Below are positions 24,624 to 33,163 of a stretch of 64,000 bases of DNA, one piece after another (the stretch's first letter is position 1; each line of letters begins with the position of its first letter). Made by a program: the position numbers and the translations under genes. The DNA lies in NCBI RefSeq assembly GCF_000196735.1, contig NC_014551.1, positions 925,001 through 989,000 of the forward strand, read 5' to 3'. The stretch is from Bacillus amyloliquefaciens DSM 7 = ATCC 23350. GTDB taxonomy: Bacteria > Bacillota > Bacilli > Bacillales > Bacillaceae. The notes beneath the pieces were generated by a model. That model was not told the DNA's origin. It saw only the letters and a program-made list of their open reading frames with translations, and made no database searches.

Positions 24624-25937
24624 ACCAAAAAAATCTCGGCAGATGAAGACGTCCGAGTCAAAACGTTATCCATCGGCGTTGTCATCCCGGATAAATTCAT
24701 CGAACTGGCGCGCGAGAATCGTCCGGCATACGTTTTCTATCCGCACACCGTTTACAAAGCGTATGGCCAACACTTAGACGAAATGGATATCGAAGAGATG
24801 TACGATCAGCTCGTCGATAATCCGGCCGTCCGTAAAGACAAGATCGACGCTCGTAAGCTACTCGAAAAGCTCGCCGTGTTGCGTTCTGAATCGGGCTATC
24901 CGTATATCATGTTCGAAGGCAACGTAAACGCAGAGCACGCGAACGGTCACGTGTCGAAGGTTAAGTTTTCGAATCTGTGTTCGGAGGTGCTTCAGGCGTC
25001 GCAAGTATCGGAATACACCGACTACGGCGAAGAAGACGAAATCGGCCTCGATATTTCATGCAACCTCGGCTCGCTCAACGTTGCGAACGTAATGAAAAAC
25101 GGAGACTTCGAAACGATCGTTAAGCTGTCCGTTGATGCTCTAACGCGAGTCTCGGAAACTTCGAATATCAAGAATGCGCCTGCTGTTGCGCGAGCTAACC
25201 GGGAGATGCGGTCGATCGGACTCGGCGCGATGAATCTGCACGGCTATTTAGCGCAAAATGGTATCGCTTATGAATCGGAGGAAGCGCGCGACTTTGCTAA
25301 CGTATTCTTTGCGCTCGTCAATTATTGGTCGCTGGTGCGGTCAATGGAGCTTGCGAAGGAAACCGGAAGCACGTTCGAGGGATTCGAAGGATCAACGTAT
25401 GCAGACGGCAGCTACTTCGATAAGTACATCGCAGAGGACTTCCGTCCTAAAACGGAGAAGGTCGCGAAGCTGTTTGAAGGCGTTGAAATTCCGAAGCGCA
25501 TCGATTGGGTTCGCTTGGAGGTTAACGTTATGCTCCACGGACTCTATCATTCGTATAGACTTGCGATCGCACCGACGGGATCTATTTCGTACGTGCAGTC
25601 GGCTACGGCGTCAGTCATGCCGATTATGGAGCGCATCGAGGAGCGTACGTACGGAAATTCGAAAACGTATTATCCTATGCCGGGGTTATCACCGCAGAAT
25701 TGGTTTTTCTACAAGGAAGCGTACGACATGGATATGTTTAAAGTCGTCGATATGATCGCAACGATTCAGCAGCACGTCGACCAAGGTATTTCGTTTACGC
25801 TGTTCTTGAAAGATACGATGACGACGCGCGATCTGAACCGGATTGACTTATACGCACACCATCGCGGCATCAAAACGCTGTACTACGCGCGAACAAAAGA
25901 CACTGGACAGGATTCGTGTTTGAGTTGCGTAGTTTAA
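24624..25937 (+). CDS. nrdE: NrdE ribonucleotide reductase large subunit, exon 2
   Basis: Second exon (437 codons plus stop), starting ACC-AAA-AAA. It contains the active-site region LDISCNLGSLNV, the conserved APTGSISYVQSATASVMP, and the redox-active C-terminal pair CLSC. Total spliced length is about 699 aa, normal for NrdE. The exon is almost residue for residue the Bacillus type, pointing to an origin from a host-like gene. Confidence 0.92.
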   Translation, partial: TKKISADEDVRVKTLSIGVVIPDKFIELARENRPAYVFYPHTVYKAYGQHLDEMDIEEMYDQLVDNPAVRKDKIDARKLLEKLAVLRSESGYPYIMFEGNVNAEHANGHVSKVKFSNLCSEVLQASQVSEYTDYGEEDEIGLDISCNLGSLNVANVMKNGDFETIVKLSVDALTRVSETSNIKNAPAVARANREMRSIGLGAMNLHGYLAQNGIAYESEEARDFANVFFALVNYWSLVRSMELAKETGSTFEGFEGSTYADGSYFDKYIAEDFRPKTEKVAKLFEGVEIPKRIDWVRLEVNVMLHGLYHSYRLAIAPTGSISYVQSATASVMPIMERIEERTYGNSKTYYPMPGLSPQNWFFYKEAYDMDMFKVVDMIATIQQHVDQGISFTLFLKDTMTTRDLNRIDLYAHHRGIKTLYYARTKDTGQDSCLSCVV

Positions 25938-25957
25938 ACGAAAGGGGAGTCATCCGA

Positions 25958-26053
25958 GTGAAAATGGTCGATTTTATTGAACGGTATTTAGGTCTTCAGC
26001 TTCTCGATTGGCAAAAAGAATATATCCGAAACAAAGAAAAGGAGGACGAATAA
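25958..26053 (+). CDS. 31-aa peptide between nrdE and nrdF
   Basis: It starts at GTG after AAAGGGGAGTC and ends directly before nrdF. The sequence VDFIERYLGLQLLDWQKEYI resembles the adenine-binding Q-motif region at the start of terminase large subunits. It may be a remnant or a short protein of its own. Its RBS and tight fit support translation. Confidence 0.4.
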   Translation: MKMVDFIERYLGLQLLDWQKEYIRNKEKEDE

Positions 26054-27037
26054 TTGACGAACGCAAACGCAATCCATACGGCGGCCGACTGGTCGCGCCA
26101 CGAAGACGACTTTACGCAAATGTTCTACGCGCAGAACGTTAAGCAGTTTTGGCTCCCGGAGGAGATTTCGCTAAATGGCGATCTCCTTTCGTGGAAGGCG
26201 TTGGGCCCGGCCGAGCAGACGACCTACATGCGGGGCCTCGCCGGGCTGACGCTATTAGACACGGAGCAGGGAAACACCGGAATGCCTATCATCGCGAAAC
26301 ATATCGCCGGCCACCAACGCAAAGCCGTCCTTAATTTCATGGCGATGATGGAAAACGCAGTCCATGCGAAGTCCTATTCGAATATATTCATGACGCTCGC
26401 GCCTACCGAAACAATTAACGAAGTTTTCGAATGGGTTAAGACGAATCCGTATTTGCAACGGAAGGCGGCTCTGATAACCGGCTTATATCGCGACATAAAA
26501 GAAGGCGATGCCATTTCGCTATATAAGGCGCTTGTGGCTTCGGTTTACCTCGAAAGCTTCCTGTTTTATTCCGGCTTTTATTATCCGTTATATTTCGCCG
26601 GCCAAGGCAAGCTCACGAGCAGCGGCGAGATCATTAACCTTATTATTCGCGATGAAGCGATCCATGGCGTGTACGTCGGCTTATTGGCGCAAGAGATTTA
26701 CGGAAAGCAAGATCCGGACGTTCAACTAGAGATGCGCGACTTTGCCGTCGAGCTACTGACGGAGCTGTACGATAATGAAGTCGCATATACCGAGGACCTA
26801 TACGATGCGGTCGGCTTAACGCACGATGTAAAACGATTCCTTCGTTACAACGCGAATAAGGCGCTACAAAACCTCGGCTTCGATCCGTATTTCGAAGAGG
26901 AAAGGCCGAATCCTATCGTCATGAACGGACTGAATACGAAGACGAAATCGCACGACTTCTTCTCGCAAAAAGGCAACGGCTATAAGAAGGCGACGGTCGA
27001 GGCGCTCAAAGATTCGGATTTTTATTTCGGCGAATAA
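26054..27037 (+). CDS. nrdF: NrdF ribonucleotide reductase small subunit
   Basis: Protein of 327 aa (family about 320-330). Class Ib small subunit carrying the metal centre and tyrosyl radical. Metal-ligand motifs: LLDTEQGN (Asp), [10 protein letters not shown] (E-x2-H), [10 protein letters not shown] (Glu), [12 protein letters not shown] (E-x2-H). The C-terminus SDFYFGE is the NrdE-docking tail. The start is TTG after AAAGGAGGACG. No intron, unlike nrdE. Confidence 0.93.
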   Translation: MTNANAIHTAADWSRHEDDFTQMFYAQNVKQFWLPEEISLNGDLLSWKALGPAEQTTYMRGLAGLTLLDTEQGNTGMPIIAKHIAGHQRKAVLNFMAMMENAVHAKSYSNIFMTLAPTETINEVFEWVKTNPYLQRKAALITGLYRDIKEGDAISLYKALVASVYLESFLFYSGFYYPLYFAGQGKLTSSGEIINLIIRDEAIHGVYVGLLAQEIYGKQDPDVQLEMRDFAVELLTELYDNEVAYTEDLYDAVGLTHDVKRFLRYNANKALQNLGFDPYFEEERPNPIVMNGLNTKTKSHDFFSQKGNGYKKATVEALKDSDFYFGE

Positions 27038-27135
27038 GCGTCCATTTTTCGGAATAGATACGCATCTATTTATGAAGACGCTGTGCCAAGGCGAAAGGGA
27101 ATGCGCAGTTATATACGAAAGGAAATTATCCTGTG

Positions 27136-27175
27136 ATGTCGCAAAAGTGGCGATTACCTACCCGTTATATAAGTG
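27136..27175 (+). promoter_or_regulatory. Bipartite repeated promoter-like motif, copy 3
   Basis: ATGTCGCAAAA, ten bases, CCTACCCGTTATATAAGTG, upstream of the 27191 gene, dUTPase and ThyX operon. Copies 1 and 3 also share upstream pieces (GTCCATTTT near 1106 and 27040, CGCAGTTATA near 1128 and 27103), so more than the 40 bp is conserved. Confidence 0.7.
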
Positions 27176-27190
27176 AGGAGGTCATCGCCT

Positions 27191-27337
27191 ATGAAACGAT
27201 TTATCAGCGCTACGGCAACGATCATCGCCGGACTGCTTTTCGTTCTGCCGTACATCCATACGATAGGATTCCGGTGGTTTTCGATAGTAGCCGTGTTCGC
27301 CTTGATTGCGATATTAACGAAGGAGGAAACGAAATGA
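27191..27337 (+). CDS. Small two-span membrane protein
   Basis: Protein of 48 aa with hydrophobic helices ATIIAGLLFVLPYI and WFSIVAVFALIAIL and a Lys-rich end. RBS GAGGAGGTC. It overlaps the dUTPase start by ATGA. It is the first gene after motif copy 3. Confidence 0.5.
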   Translation: MKRFISATATIIAGLLFVLPYIHTIGFRWFSIVAVFALIAILTKEETK

Positions 27338-27897
27338 ACGTAAATATAAAACGCTTATCGCCGGACGCTCAAACGCCAACCTACGCACACGCAACGGACG
27401 CGGGCTTCGATCTAGTCGCGGCGGCCGACGTAATTATCGAACCGGGCGCTACCGCGTGTGTGCCGACGGGCTTGGCGTTCGAGATTCCGGAAGGTTTTGA
27501 AATGCAGATCCGGCCGCGATCCGGCATTACGTTAAAGACTAAACTACGTGTGCAGCTCGGTACTGTAGATTGCGGGTATACGGGAGAAGTCGGAGTGATT
27601 GTCGATAATATTGCTGAGTATCGAAATAGTTCAGGCGCAGAATTGTTTAGAGAGTCCTTCGACACTATTGACGGCGGCCTCGTTCCAACTGACGGGATGT
27701 TTAACGTAAAGACTTATCTCATCCGCAAAGGCGATCGTATCGCGCAAGCCGTTATCAAGCCGGTCGAACGGGCGGTGTTTACGGAGGTCGAGGCTCTCGG
27801 CGATAGCGATCGTGGTGCGGGCGGCTTCGGGAGTAGTGGAGTCGGCAGTCCACATCCGGAATATTTCGGAGAACCGACGGGGAAGGAGCGGATATAA
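27334..27897 (+). CDS. dut: dUTPase
   Basis: Protein of 187 aa. Trimeric dUTP diphosphatase; it makes dUMP for ThyX (28229) and keeps uracil out of phage DNA. All five motifs are visible: DAGFDLVA, RPRSGI, GTVDCGYTGEVGVIV, KGDRIAQAVI, and the Gly-rich RGAGGFGSSG. It is longer than the minimal enzyme because of a 20-residue insert before motif 4 and a C-terminal tail. Confidence 0.92.
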   Translation: MNVNIKRLSPDAQTPTYAHATDAGFDLVAAADVIIEPGATACVPTGLAFEIPEGFEMQIRPRSGITLKTKLRVQLGTVDCGYTGEVGVIVDNIAEYRNSSGAELFRESFDTIDGGLVPTDGMFNVKTYLIRKGDRIAQAVIKPVERAVFTEVEALGDSDRGAGGFGSSGVGSPHPEYFGEPTGKERI

Positions 27898-28007
27898 TGG
27901 CGGAAACCAAAATGAACGTACAGCTACTCGCACATACGCAATTGAGCGAAAAAGCTAACGAAAGAAACGGCGGCGTGCTAGAGAGACTGGCGAAGGAAGA
28001 CGCTTAG
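27897..28007 (+). CDS. 36-aa peptide resembling the start of ThyX
   Basis: RBS GGAAGGAGCGG then ATG. The segment MNVQLLAHTQLSEKANE is like the N-terminal strand of many ThyX proteins, but the frame ends after 36 aa and a complete ThyX gene lies 220 bases downstream. It is either a remnant of an older thyX copy or a small protein in its own right. Confidence 0.4.
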   Translation: MAETKMNVQLLAHTQLSEKANERNGGVLERLAKEDA

Positions 28008-28232
28008 ATGACGCAAATATATGCGTGTTTTCTAAACGGTAAGCTGTACGGATGTGGTGACATCGAGTACATGAACGACCTATTCCGCGATTACGTTGTT
28101 TACTGCGAGATGTACGGGAAAGACGATTGTACATTCCGCATAACTACGAAAGAGAAAGCTCGTAGATTATTGATTAACGAAACTATTTGCGAAAAAGGTG
28201 AAGCGTTAAAACGATTGGAGGACGAACGATGA
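28008..28232 (+). CDS. Hypothetical phage protein
   Basis: Protein of 74 aa, starting directly after the preceding stop and overlapping thyX by ATGA. It is Cys-containing and acidic, with a basic C-terminal helix (EKARRLL, KGEALKRLE). Not recognised. Confidence 0.5.
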   Translation: MTQIYACFLNGKLYGCGDIEYMNDLFRDYVVYCEMYGKDDCTFRITTKEKARRLLINETICEKGEALKRLEDER

Positions 28233-28924
28233 ACGAAAAGATTAACGTACTAGACAACGGCTATGTCCGATTAACAAACGTAATGGGCTCCGACCTTTCT
28301 GTCGTTAACTCAGCCCGCGTTTCCTACGACAAGGAATCGACCGAGCTAGACGAAAAGGACATCCGGCTTATTAAGTTTCTTGCGCGAGAAGGCCATACGT
28401 CTCCTTTCCGACATGCCACGCTTCAGTTCGAAGTATACGCGCCGTTAATGGTTGCGCGGCAGCACTGGAAGTACATCGTAGGCTCCGACCACACGATGGA
28501 CGCATGGAACGAATCGAGCCGGCGTTATGTTACCGAAGAGCCAATGTTCTATATTCCGCAAGCAGACGAATGGCGGTCAGCGCCGGAGAATTCGAAGCAA
28601 GGTAGCGGGAGTACGATCGACATTGATGAGGGCGCAGATTTTACTGAGGAGTTAATGGATTTCGTAGAGAAGGGCGAATGGCTTTATAATGATGCGATAT
28701 CGCGCGGAATTTGCGCAGAACAAGCGCGTTTATTCCTTCCGGCTTACGGAATGTATGTACGCTATTACTGGACGGCGTCGCTTCAGTCGGTTACGCATTT
28801 CTTGAACCAACGTCTGGCACACGATAGTCAAGTCGAAATCCAAGAATACGCGAAAGCGGTTTACTCGTTAGTTAAACCGAAATTTCCGATTAGCATTGAC
28901 GAGTTAACAAGAACGGAGGTGTAA
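28229..28924 (+). CDS. thyX: ThyX flavin-dependent thymidylate synthase
   Basis: Protein of 231 aa (family about 220-250). It makes dTMP from dUMP with FAD and methylene-tetrahydrofolate. The signature RHR-x7-S is present as a variant: ARQHWKYIVGSDHTMDAWNESSRRY, i.e. RQHWKY in place of RHR, with the conserved NE-S-R-RY. Also EGHTSPFRHATLQF and CAEQARLFLP. It forms a dTTP-supply operon with dUTPase and the kinase downstream. Confidence 0.88.
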   Translation: MNEKINVLDNGYVRLTNVMGSDLSVVNSARVSYDKESTELDEKDIRLIKFLAREGHTSPFRHATLQFEVYAPLMVARQHWKYIVGSDHTMDAWNESSRRYVTEEPMFYIPQADEWRSAPENSKQGSGSTIDIDEGADFTEELMDFVEKGEWLYNDAISRGICAEQARLFLPAYGMYVRYYWTASLQSVTHFLNQRLAHDSQVEIQEYAKAVYSLVKPKFPISIDELTRTEV

Positions 28925-28950
28925 GCATCGGTATACTAACGAATCTAGCG

Positions 28951-29517
28951 ATGTCAACGCAATTACTTACGAACCCGACCGCCAAGCCACCGGAGCCACC
29001 ACCGCCAGACCCACCGCGAATCACCGAGGAAGAATCCGCGCTGCAAAAGGCGGAAGCCGTTATCGATGGCAAGGACGCTGAACTGGCGGCCAAGGATGCG
29101 AAGATAAAGACGCTCCAATCCGAACTTGCTTCCGTAAAAGACGAAGTCAAGGCGCAGTCTAACGAAAAGCACGTAAAATCGCCGCATAAGCACGCAGAGC
29201 CTTCCGGCTGGCAAACGTTCGAGGCGTCTGCGTATACGGCTTATTGCGCGGAAGGTTGCAGCGGAACCACAGCGACCGGCATAGACGTTAGCCGTACGAT
29301 CTATCACGCAGGCAAGCGCATTATAGCGGCAGATCCGTCAGTTATTGCGTTAGGCTCGGCGGTTGAGGTGCGGCAGCCAGACGGAACAACGTTTCAGGCG
29401 GTGGCGCAAGATGTTGGAGGCGCGATTAAGGGCGCCAAGATTGACGTGTTAGTTGCGAATGAAGCCGATGCAATACAGTTCGGGCGGCAGTCGGTACAGG
29501 TTCGCGTAATAAATTAA
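28951..29517 (+). CDS. 3D-domain protein (RpfB/YuiC-like)
   Basis: Protein of 188 aa from ATG 28951. A proline-rich start (KPPEPPPPDPP) and a coiled coil (AVIDGKDAELAAKDAKIKTL) precede a C-terminal 3D domain: FEASAYTAYC, GTTATGIDVS, IIAADPSVIALGS, AQDVGGAIKGAKIDVL. This domain belongs to cell-wall lytic enzymes. No signal peptide is visible. The only good RBS (GGAGG, 28915-28919) points to an ATC codon at 28927, in frame, which would add eight residues. Confidence 0.75.
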   Translation: MSTQLLTNPTAKPPEPPPPDPPRITEEESALQKAEAVIDGKDAELAAKDAKIKTLQSELASVKDEVKAQSNEKHVKSPHKHAEPSGWQTFEASAYTAYCAEGCSGTTATGIDVSRTIYHAGKRIIAADPSVIALGSAVEVRQPDGTTFQAVAQDVGGAIKGAKIDVLVANEADAIQFGRQSVQVRVIN

Positions 29518-29535
29518 CGGGAGGGAGTCCGTGTA

Positions 29536-30039
29536 GTGGTAGTAACTATCGAGGAAATGACGGAAGAAGCTCGCCGATTTCTCTCAGTAAACTACGGAAT
29601 AGATCTGCGAATCCCTGTACGAAGAAACAATAGGCTTAAAAGAACGTTAGGTCAGTTTATTCATAGAGGCAGGGAGTCTGATTGTATAGAGCTTAGTGGT
29701 ATCTTACTAGATTATGGGGGTAAAGAGGCCGCTATTGATACTCTGAAGCACGAACTGATACATTACGCTCTTTTCGAGCTAGAGAAGCCGTATCGGGATG
29801 GATATCCTACGTTTGAGAATGAGTTGCGAAAGCATAACGTCAGCCCTACAGATACTCTAGAATACTTCGGACCTATCGTTCGTTTCGAATGCGTGGAGTG
29901 CGGAAATGAAAGCTTTACCGAGACAAAGAGAGTGGGAATCAGTCCGCAAAGTTATAAAACGAAGTGTTGTAAGGCGGCTTTAATTAACGTTAGAAATGAC
30001 GTCATTTATGGAGGGCGATCGGGTGGATTGGTTCAGTGA
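29536..30039 (+). CDS. SprT-like zinc metallopeptidase
   Basis: Protein of 167 aa. HELIHYAL is the H-E-x2-H zinc site, followed by a zinc-ribbon-like C-terminal part (FECVECG, KTKCCK). SprT/Spartan-like proteases degrade proteins crosslinked to DNA. The start is GTG 29536. Codon use is more AT-rich than in its neighbours. Confidence 0.75.
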   Translation: MVVTIEEMTEEARRFLSVNYGIDLRIPVRRNNRLKRTLGQFIHRGRESDCIELSGILLDYGGKEAAIDTLKHELIHYALFELEKPYRDGYPTFENELRKHNVSPTDTLEYFGPIVRFECVECGNESFTETKRVGISPQSYKTKCCKAALINVRNDVIYGGRSGGLVQ

Positions 30040-30946
30040 TGAGGCGGAAAGAGCTAAATCAGAATATGATCGAATATTAAGGAGGAATATCGATAATATG
30101 GCGAAGGATATCGTAAACGCAAACGCAAAAATCCACGTACTGGCTGACGAAACACTTGGCGGCATCAAGCGAGAATACGTTGAGGTCGATCGTAAAGCGG
30201 AGGTCGGCGAGAAGATCGTCATCGTAAACGCAGACGTTCAATGTGAAGAGCCGTATCATAACGGATATAGATTTGAGGTGGAAAGTTTACTCGGTTGCAG
30301 TAGGGGCATACAGACGGCATGTCATCGAGATATCTTCGATTTTGAATATCACGTACTCGATCCGACCGACATCGTTCATATTGACGGCGAGCGCTACGAA
30401 ATGATCGATCGCAAGGCGGAAGTGGGCGAGAAGGTTATGTACGTTAACGAGTCGGGAGAATCGTACGGAATTGTCACTGAGGTCATCGCGGTGGGCGCCG
30501 GAGTGGTTGACGTTGCTGAATACGAAGAACCTAGCGGCGCTGTCATTGTTGGTTTTTCACACAATCATTACCGCGTTCTTGTGCCAGTAGAAGCCGCCGA
30601 AGACGAACCGCAGCCAGCCGATCCAATCGACGTTATCGCCAGTTTAGCGCAGGAGGTTGCGTATTTAAAACGGACAGTCGATCGCCATAGAGACGAAATT
30701 GACACGCTCCACAAAGACAATCGGACGCTCGGCGAAGAGCTAGCGCGGTTGAAGAATCCGGTTGAGAGCGAAAGTACTATCGAAAGCGCGCCGTTTGTAC
30801 TCGTTATTCATGAAGGGCGAGGAGAGTTCGACGTTTATCGGCGAGGAAAAAAGATCGAAAATATTTCACGCTTGGAGATTGAGGCGGATTCTCGAATAGG
30901 CAGTTCGATTGACCTCGAATTTAATAATGTTGGTGTGCGCCCATGA
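30023..30946 (+). CDS. SH3-repeat and coiled-coil phage protein
   Basis: About 307 aa from GTG 30023 (RBS ATGGAGGG); a second in-frame start with its own AAGGAGG is ATG 30098. Two near-identical modules begin YVEVDRKAEVGEKIVIVN and YEMIDRKAEVGEKVMYVN, each an SH3-like unit. A coiled coil follows (LAQEVAYLKRTVDRHRDEID) and then a beta C-terminus. Function unknown; common in Bacillus phages. Confidence 0.55.
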   Translation: MDWFSDEAERAKSEYDRILRRNIDNMAKDIVNANAKIHVLADETLGGIKREYVEVDRKAEVGEKIVIVNADVQCEEPYHNGYRFEVESLLGCSRGIQTACHRDIFDFEYHVLDPTDIVHIDGERYEMIDRKAEVGEKVMYVNESGESYGIVTEVIAVGAGVVDVAEYEEPSGAVIVGFSHNHYRVLVPVEAAEDEPQPADPIDVIASLAQEVAYLKRTVDRHRDEIDTLHKDNRTLGEELARLKNPVESESTIESAPFVLVIHEGRGEFDVYRRGKKIENISRLEIEADSRIGSSIDLEFNNVGVRP

Positions 30947-31515
30947 AGCTCGCCCTAACCGCACCGTTACGCGCAGGCAAGTCGCAGGCCGCCGGCTATC
31001 TATCGACGTATTACGATTTCCAAACGTTCGCCTTCAGTGACGAACTCAAAGCCGCCTTTCATCGCGCTTTCCCTTCCGTACCTGAAAAGCCGAAGCCGCG
31101 CGGGTATTATCAAGAATTCGGTCAGGCGGTGCGGAAGATACTCGGCGAGAACGTCTGGATAGACGCATGTATGGCGAAAGTCGACGCATATACGGCGCTC
31201 TTTTCTCGCAAATGTGATTGCGGATTAGCACCGTCCCTGAAGAATCGCGTACTGATCGAAGACGTTCGGCAGCAGAACGAATATGACCGGCTGCGCGCCG
31301 AAGGATTTACTATCGTCCGCATCACAGCGCCGGAGGAATTACGGATCGAACGCGCACAAAAGGCCAGCGACGATTTCGATTTAGCAGCGCTCGATCATCC
31401 GACTGAAAAAGCGCTGCAAACTTTCGAAGTTGATTACGAAATTGTTAACGATGGTACGTACGAGAAGCTCTATGCGAAACTGGACGAATTAATGGCGGAG
31501 GTGGGCGTTAGGTGA
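30943..31515 (+). CDS. Deoxynucleoside monophosphate kinase
   Basis: Protein of 190 aa. The P-loop variant LTAPLRAGKSQAAGYL, then FSDELKAAFHRAF, VLIEDVRQQNEYDRL and a lid-like ITAPEELRIERAQ match T4 gp1-like dNMP kinases. It phosphorylates dTMP and other dNMPs, closing the pathway from NrdEF, dUTPase and ThyX. It overlaps both neighbours. Confidence 0.8.
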   Translation: MKLALTAPLRAGKSQAAGYLSTYYDFQTFAFSDELKAAFHRAFPSVPEKPKPRGYYQEFGQAVRKILGENVWIDACMAKVDAYTALFSRKCDCGLAPSLKNRVLIEDVRQQNEYDRLRAEGFTIVRITAPEELRIERAQKASDDFDLAALDHPTEKALQTFEVDYEIVNDGTYEKLYAKLDELMAEVGVR

Positions 31516-32732
31516 AGATGATTCCGAATCATTACGGATACGGAGTGCGAAATGATGAGAAACCCTATGCACACAAAATCCCGGACGGCGGAAACTGGCG
31601 TAGCCTACCTGAAGACGAACAAAAAGCGTTTATGAAAGGGTCGTTTTACAGCGGAGGTGGGAAAACGGCCTATCTTCGCAAGATGTCCTGGGATGAGCCG
31701 GCTTTAACGGTCACGGCTTCGGTAATAGCGAAAGCTACGTGCCATCTACATCCAACTGAATCGATCGAGAGGAGCGAATATATGGGCGACTTTAATTTAA
31801 CGCCACAACAGCCGACGAACGGAATGAATGTGCTCGAACTATTCTGCGGAGGCGGACTCGGTGCAATCGGCTTTAAAGCGGCCGGCTACAATATTGTGAA
31901 GGCGCTGGACTTCGATAAGAATGCCGTTAAAGCATACCGTCACAATTTCGGCGATTACGTTGAACAGGCGGATATTAGCGCAGTAGATATCGACAGCTTG
32001 CCGGATACCGACGTTATATTCGGAGGGCCGCCATGCCAAGACTTCTCGGTTGCGGGTAAGGGTGCCGGAGCAGACGGGGAACGCGGTAAACTCGTATGGC
32101 GGTATCTCGAAATCATTGAACGAAAGCAGCCGAAAGCCTTCGTGTTTGAAAACGTTAAGGGATTGATAACGAAACGCCACCGTCCTACATTCGACGCGTT
32201 TATCGAGAAGTTTAACGAAATAGGTTACGAGATTAGTTGGCGAGTTATGAGCGCGTGGGACTACGGAGTAGCACAGAAGCGAGAGCGCGTGTTCATCGTC
32301 GGAATACGAAAAGACCTCGGATTCACTTTCGAGTTTCCGAAGCCGTTAGAAGGCGATTATCAGACGAGAGTGTTGCGGGACGTCATCGGGGATTTGCCTG
32401 AGCCTGAGCGCCAAGATTGCGGAAAGTATTGGACGCCAAAAAGCGAATACACGTACGGCCAAGCTAACCGCGTGCAATCGCTAGATAAACCGTCTAATAC
32501 GATTCCGGCGCATCATAACAGCGGACAGCCGATCCATCCGACCGAAGCACCACGACGATTCACCGTCCGTGAATGTCTCCGAATCCAATCTGCGCCAGAC
32601 ACATACATCCTGCCAGACGATATTTCTTTATCGGCGCAGTATCGGATCGTAGGAAACGGAATTGCTTCGCGTGTAGCGTGGTATATCGGATGTGCCTTGG
32701 CGGATCAGCTACGATTTAAATCGAAAGCATAA
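31512..32732 (+). CDS. DNA cytosine-5 methyltransferase with an extra N-terminal motif-IX-like segment
   Basis: Protein of 406 aa. Methylates cytosine in DNA, probably for self-protection. Canonical motifs start at about 104: MNVLELFCGGGLGAIGF (I), GGPPCQDFSVAG (IV, catalytic Cys), FVFENVKGL (VI), QKRERVFIVGI (VIII), LDKPSNTIPA (IX) and YRIVGNGIASRVA (X). Residues about 20-90 (GGNWRSLP, KMSWDEPALTVTASV, CHLHPTESIE) look like the motif-IX region that normally lies near the C-terminus of another C5 methyltransferase, so the protein seems to carry a duplicated or grafted segment. Confidence 0.88.
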   Translation: MKMIPNHYGYGVRNDEKPYAHKIPDGGNWRSLPEDEQKAFMKGSFYSGGGKTAYLRKMSWDEPALTVTASVIAKATCHLHPTESIERSEYMGDFNLTPQQPTNGMNVLELFCGGGLGAIGFKAAGYNIVKALDFDKNAVKAYRHNFGDYVEQADISAVDIDSLPDTDVIFGGPPCQDFSVAGKGAGADGERGKLVWRYLEIIERKQPKAFVFENVKGLITKRHRPTFDAFIEKFNEIGYEISWRVMSAWDYGVAQKRERVFIVGIRKDLGFTFEFPKPLEGDYQTRVLRDVIGDLPEPERQDCGKYWTPKSEYTYGQANRVQSLDKPSNTIPAHHNSGQPIHPTEAPRRFTVRECLRIQSAPDTYILPDDISLSAQYRIVGNGIASRVAWYIGCALADQLRFKSKA

Positions 32733-33085
32733 ACACCGGAAGGGTACGCCATATACGGCTGCTTCGCGGCCTCCTCTTCGCCAATCATCTGAAAACGTAG
32801 CGGAAGGTCCTCGTCTTTGAAGCCGGCCGCCTTAATTACTTTGCTTGCGGCTTTATTATACGAGCGCTTATCGAATTTGAACGGAGCCGCATCAGCCTTT
32901 ACGGTTTCAGGCTTTGCGCAAACGAGCCGATTCGCTTCGTCATCATAGCCAATCGTCAAGTAAAACGGAGCTTTGTCAGGCAGACCGATGATTTTACGTG
33001 CGCCGGACGAAACGTATATTCTTCGTTGTTTATCAAGCGTTATGTAAGCGTCATTACTTTGCGCTGAAATCCAGTTAATAACCAC
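32705..33085 (-). CDS. Hypothetical protein with AbrB-like start
   Basis: About 126 aa from GTG 33085 (GAGGTG 6 bases upstream); GTG 33094 lies inside the Shine-Dalgarno. The segment ITLDKQRRIYVSSGARKIIGL recalls AbrB/MraZ swapped-hairpin DNA-binding domains, followed by PFYLTIGYDDEANRLVCAKP. It is convergent with, and overlaps by 28 bases, the methyltransferase gene. Confidence 0.55.
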   Translation of the reverse strand: MVINWISAQSNDAYITLDKQRRIYVSSGARKIIGLPDKAPFYLTIGYDDEANRLVCAKPETVKADAAPFKFDKRSYNKAASKVIKAAGFKDEDLPLRFQMIGEEEAAKQPYMAYPSGVYAFDLNRS

Positions 33086-33163
33086 GCAATTCACCTCGAT
33101 TATACATTATACGGAAATTATATTCGCTTTTGGGACGAAAGTCAAACGAAAGGGGACGAAGGG

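Noticed and set aside
27133-27333. Upstream extension of dUTPase to 27133
   Set aside because: It would cover the repeated promoter-like motif and the 27191 gene; ATG 27334 has a good RBS and gives the normal dUTPase N-terminus.
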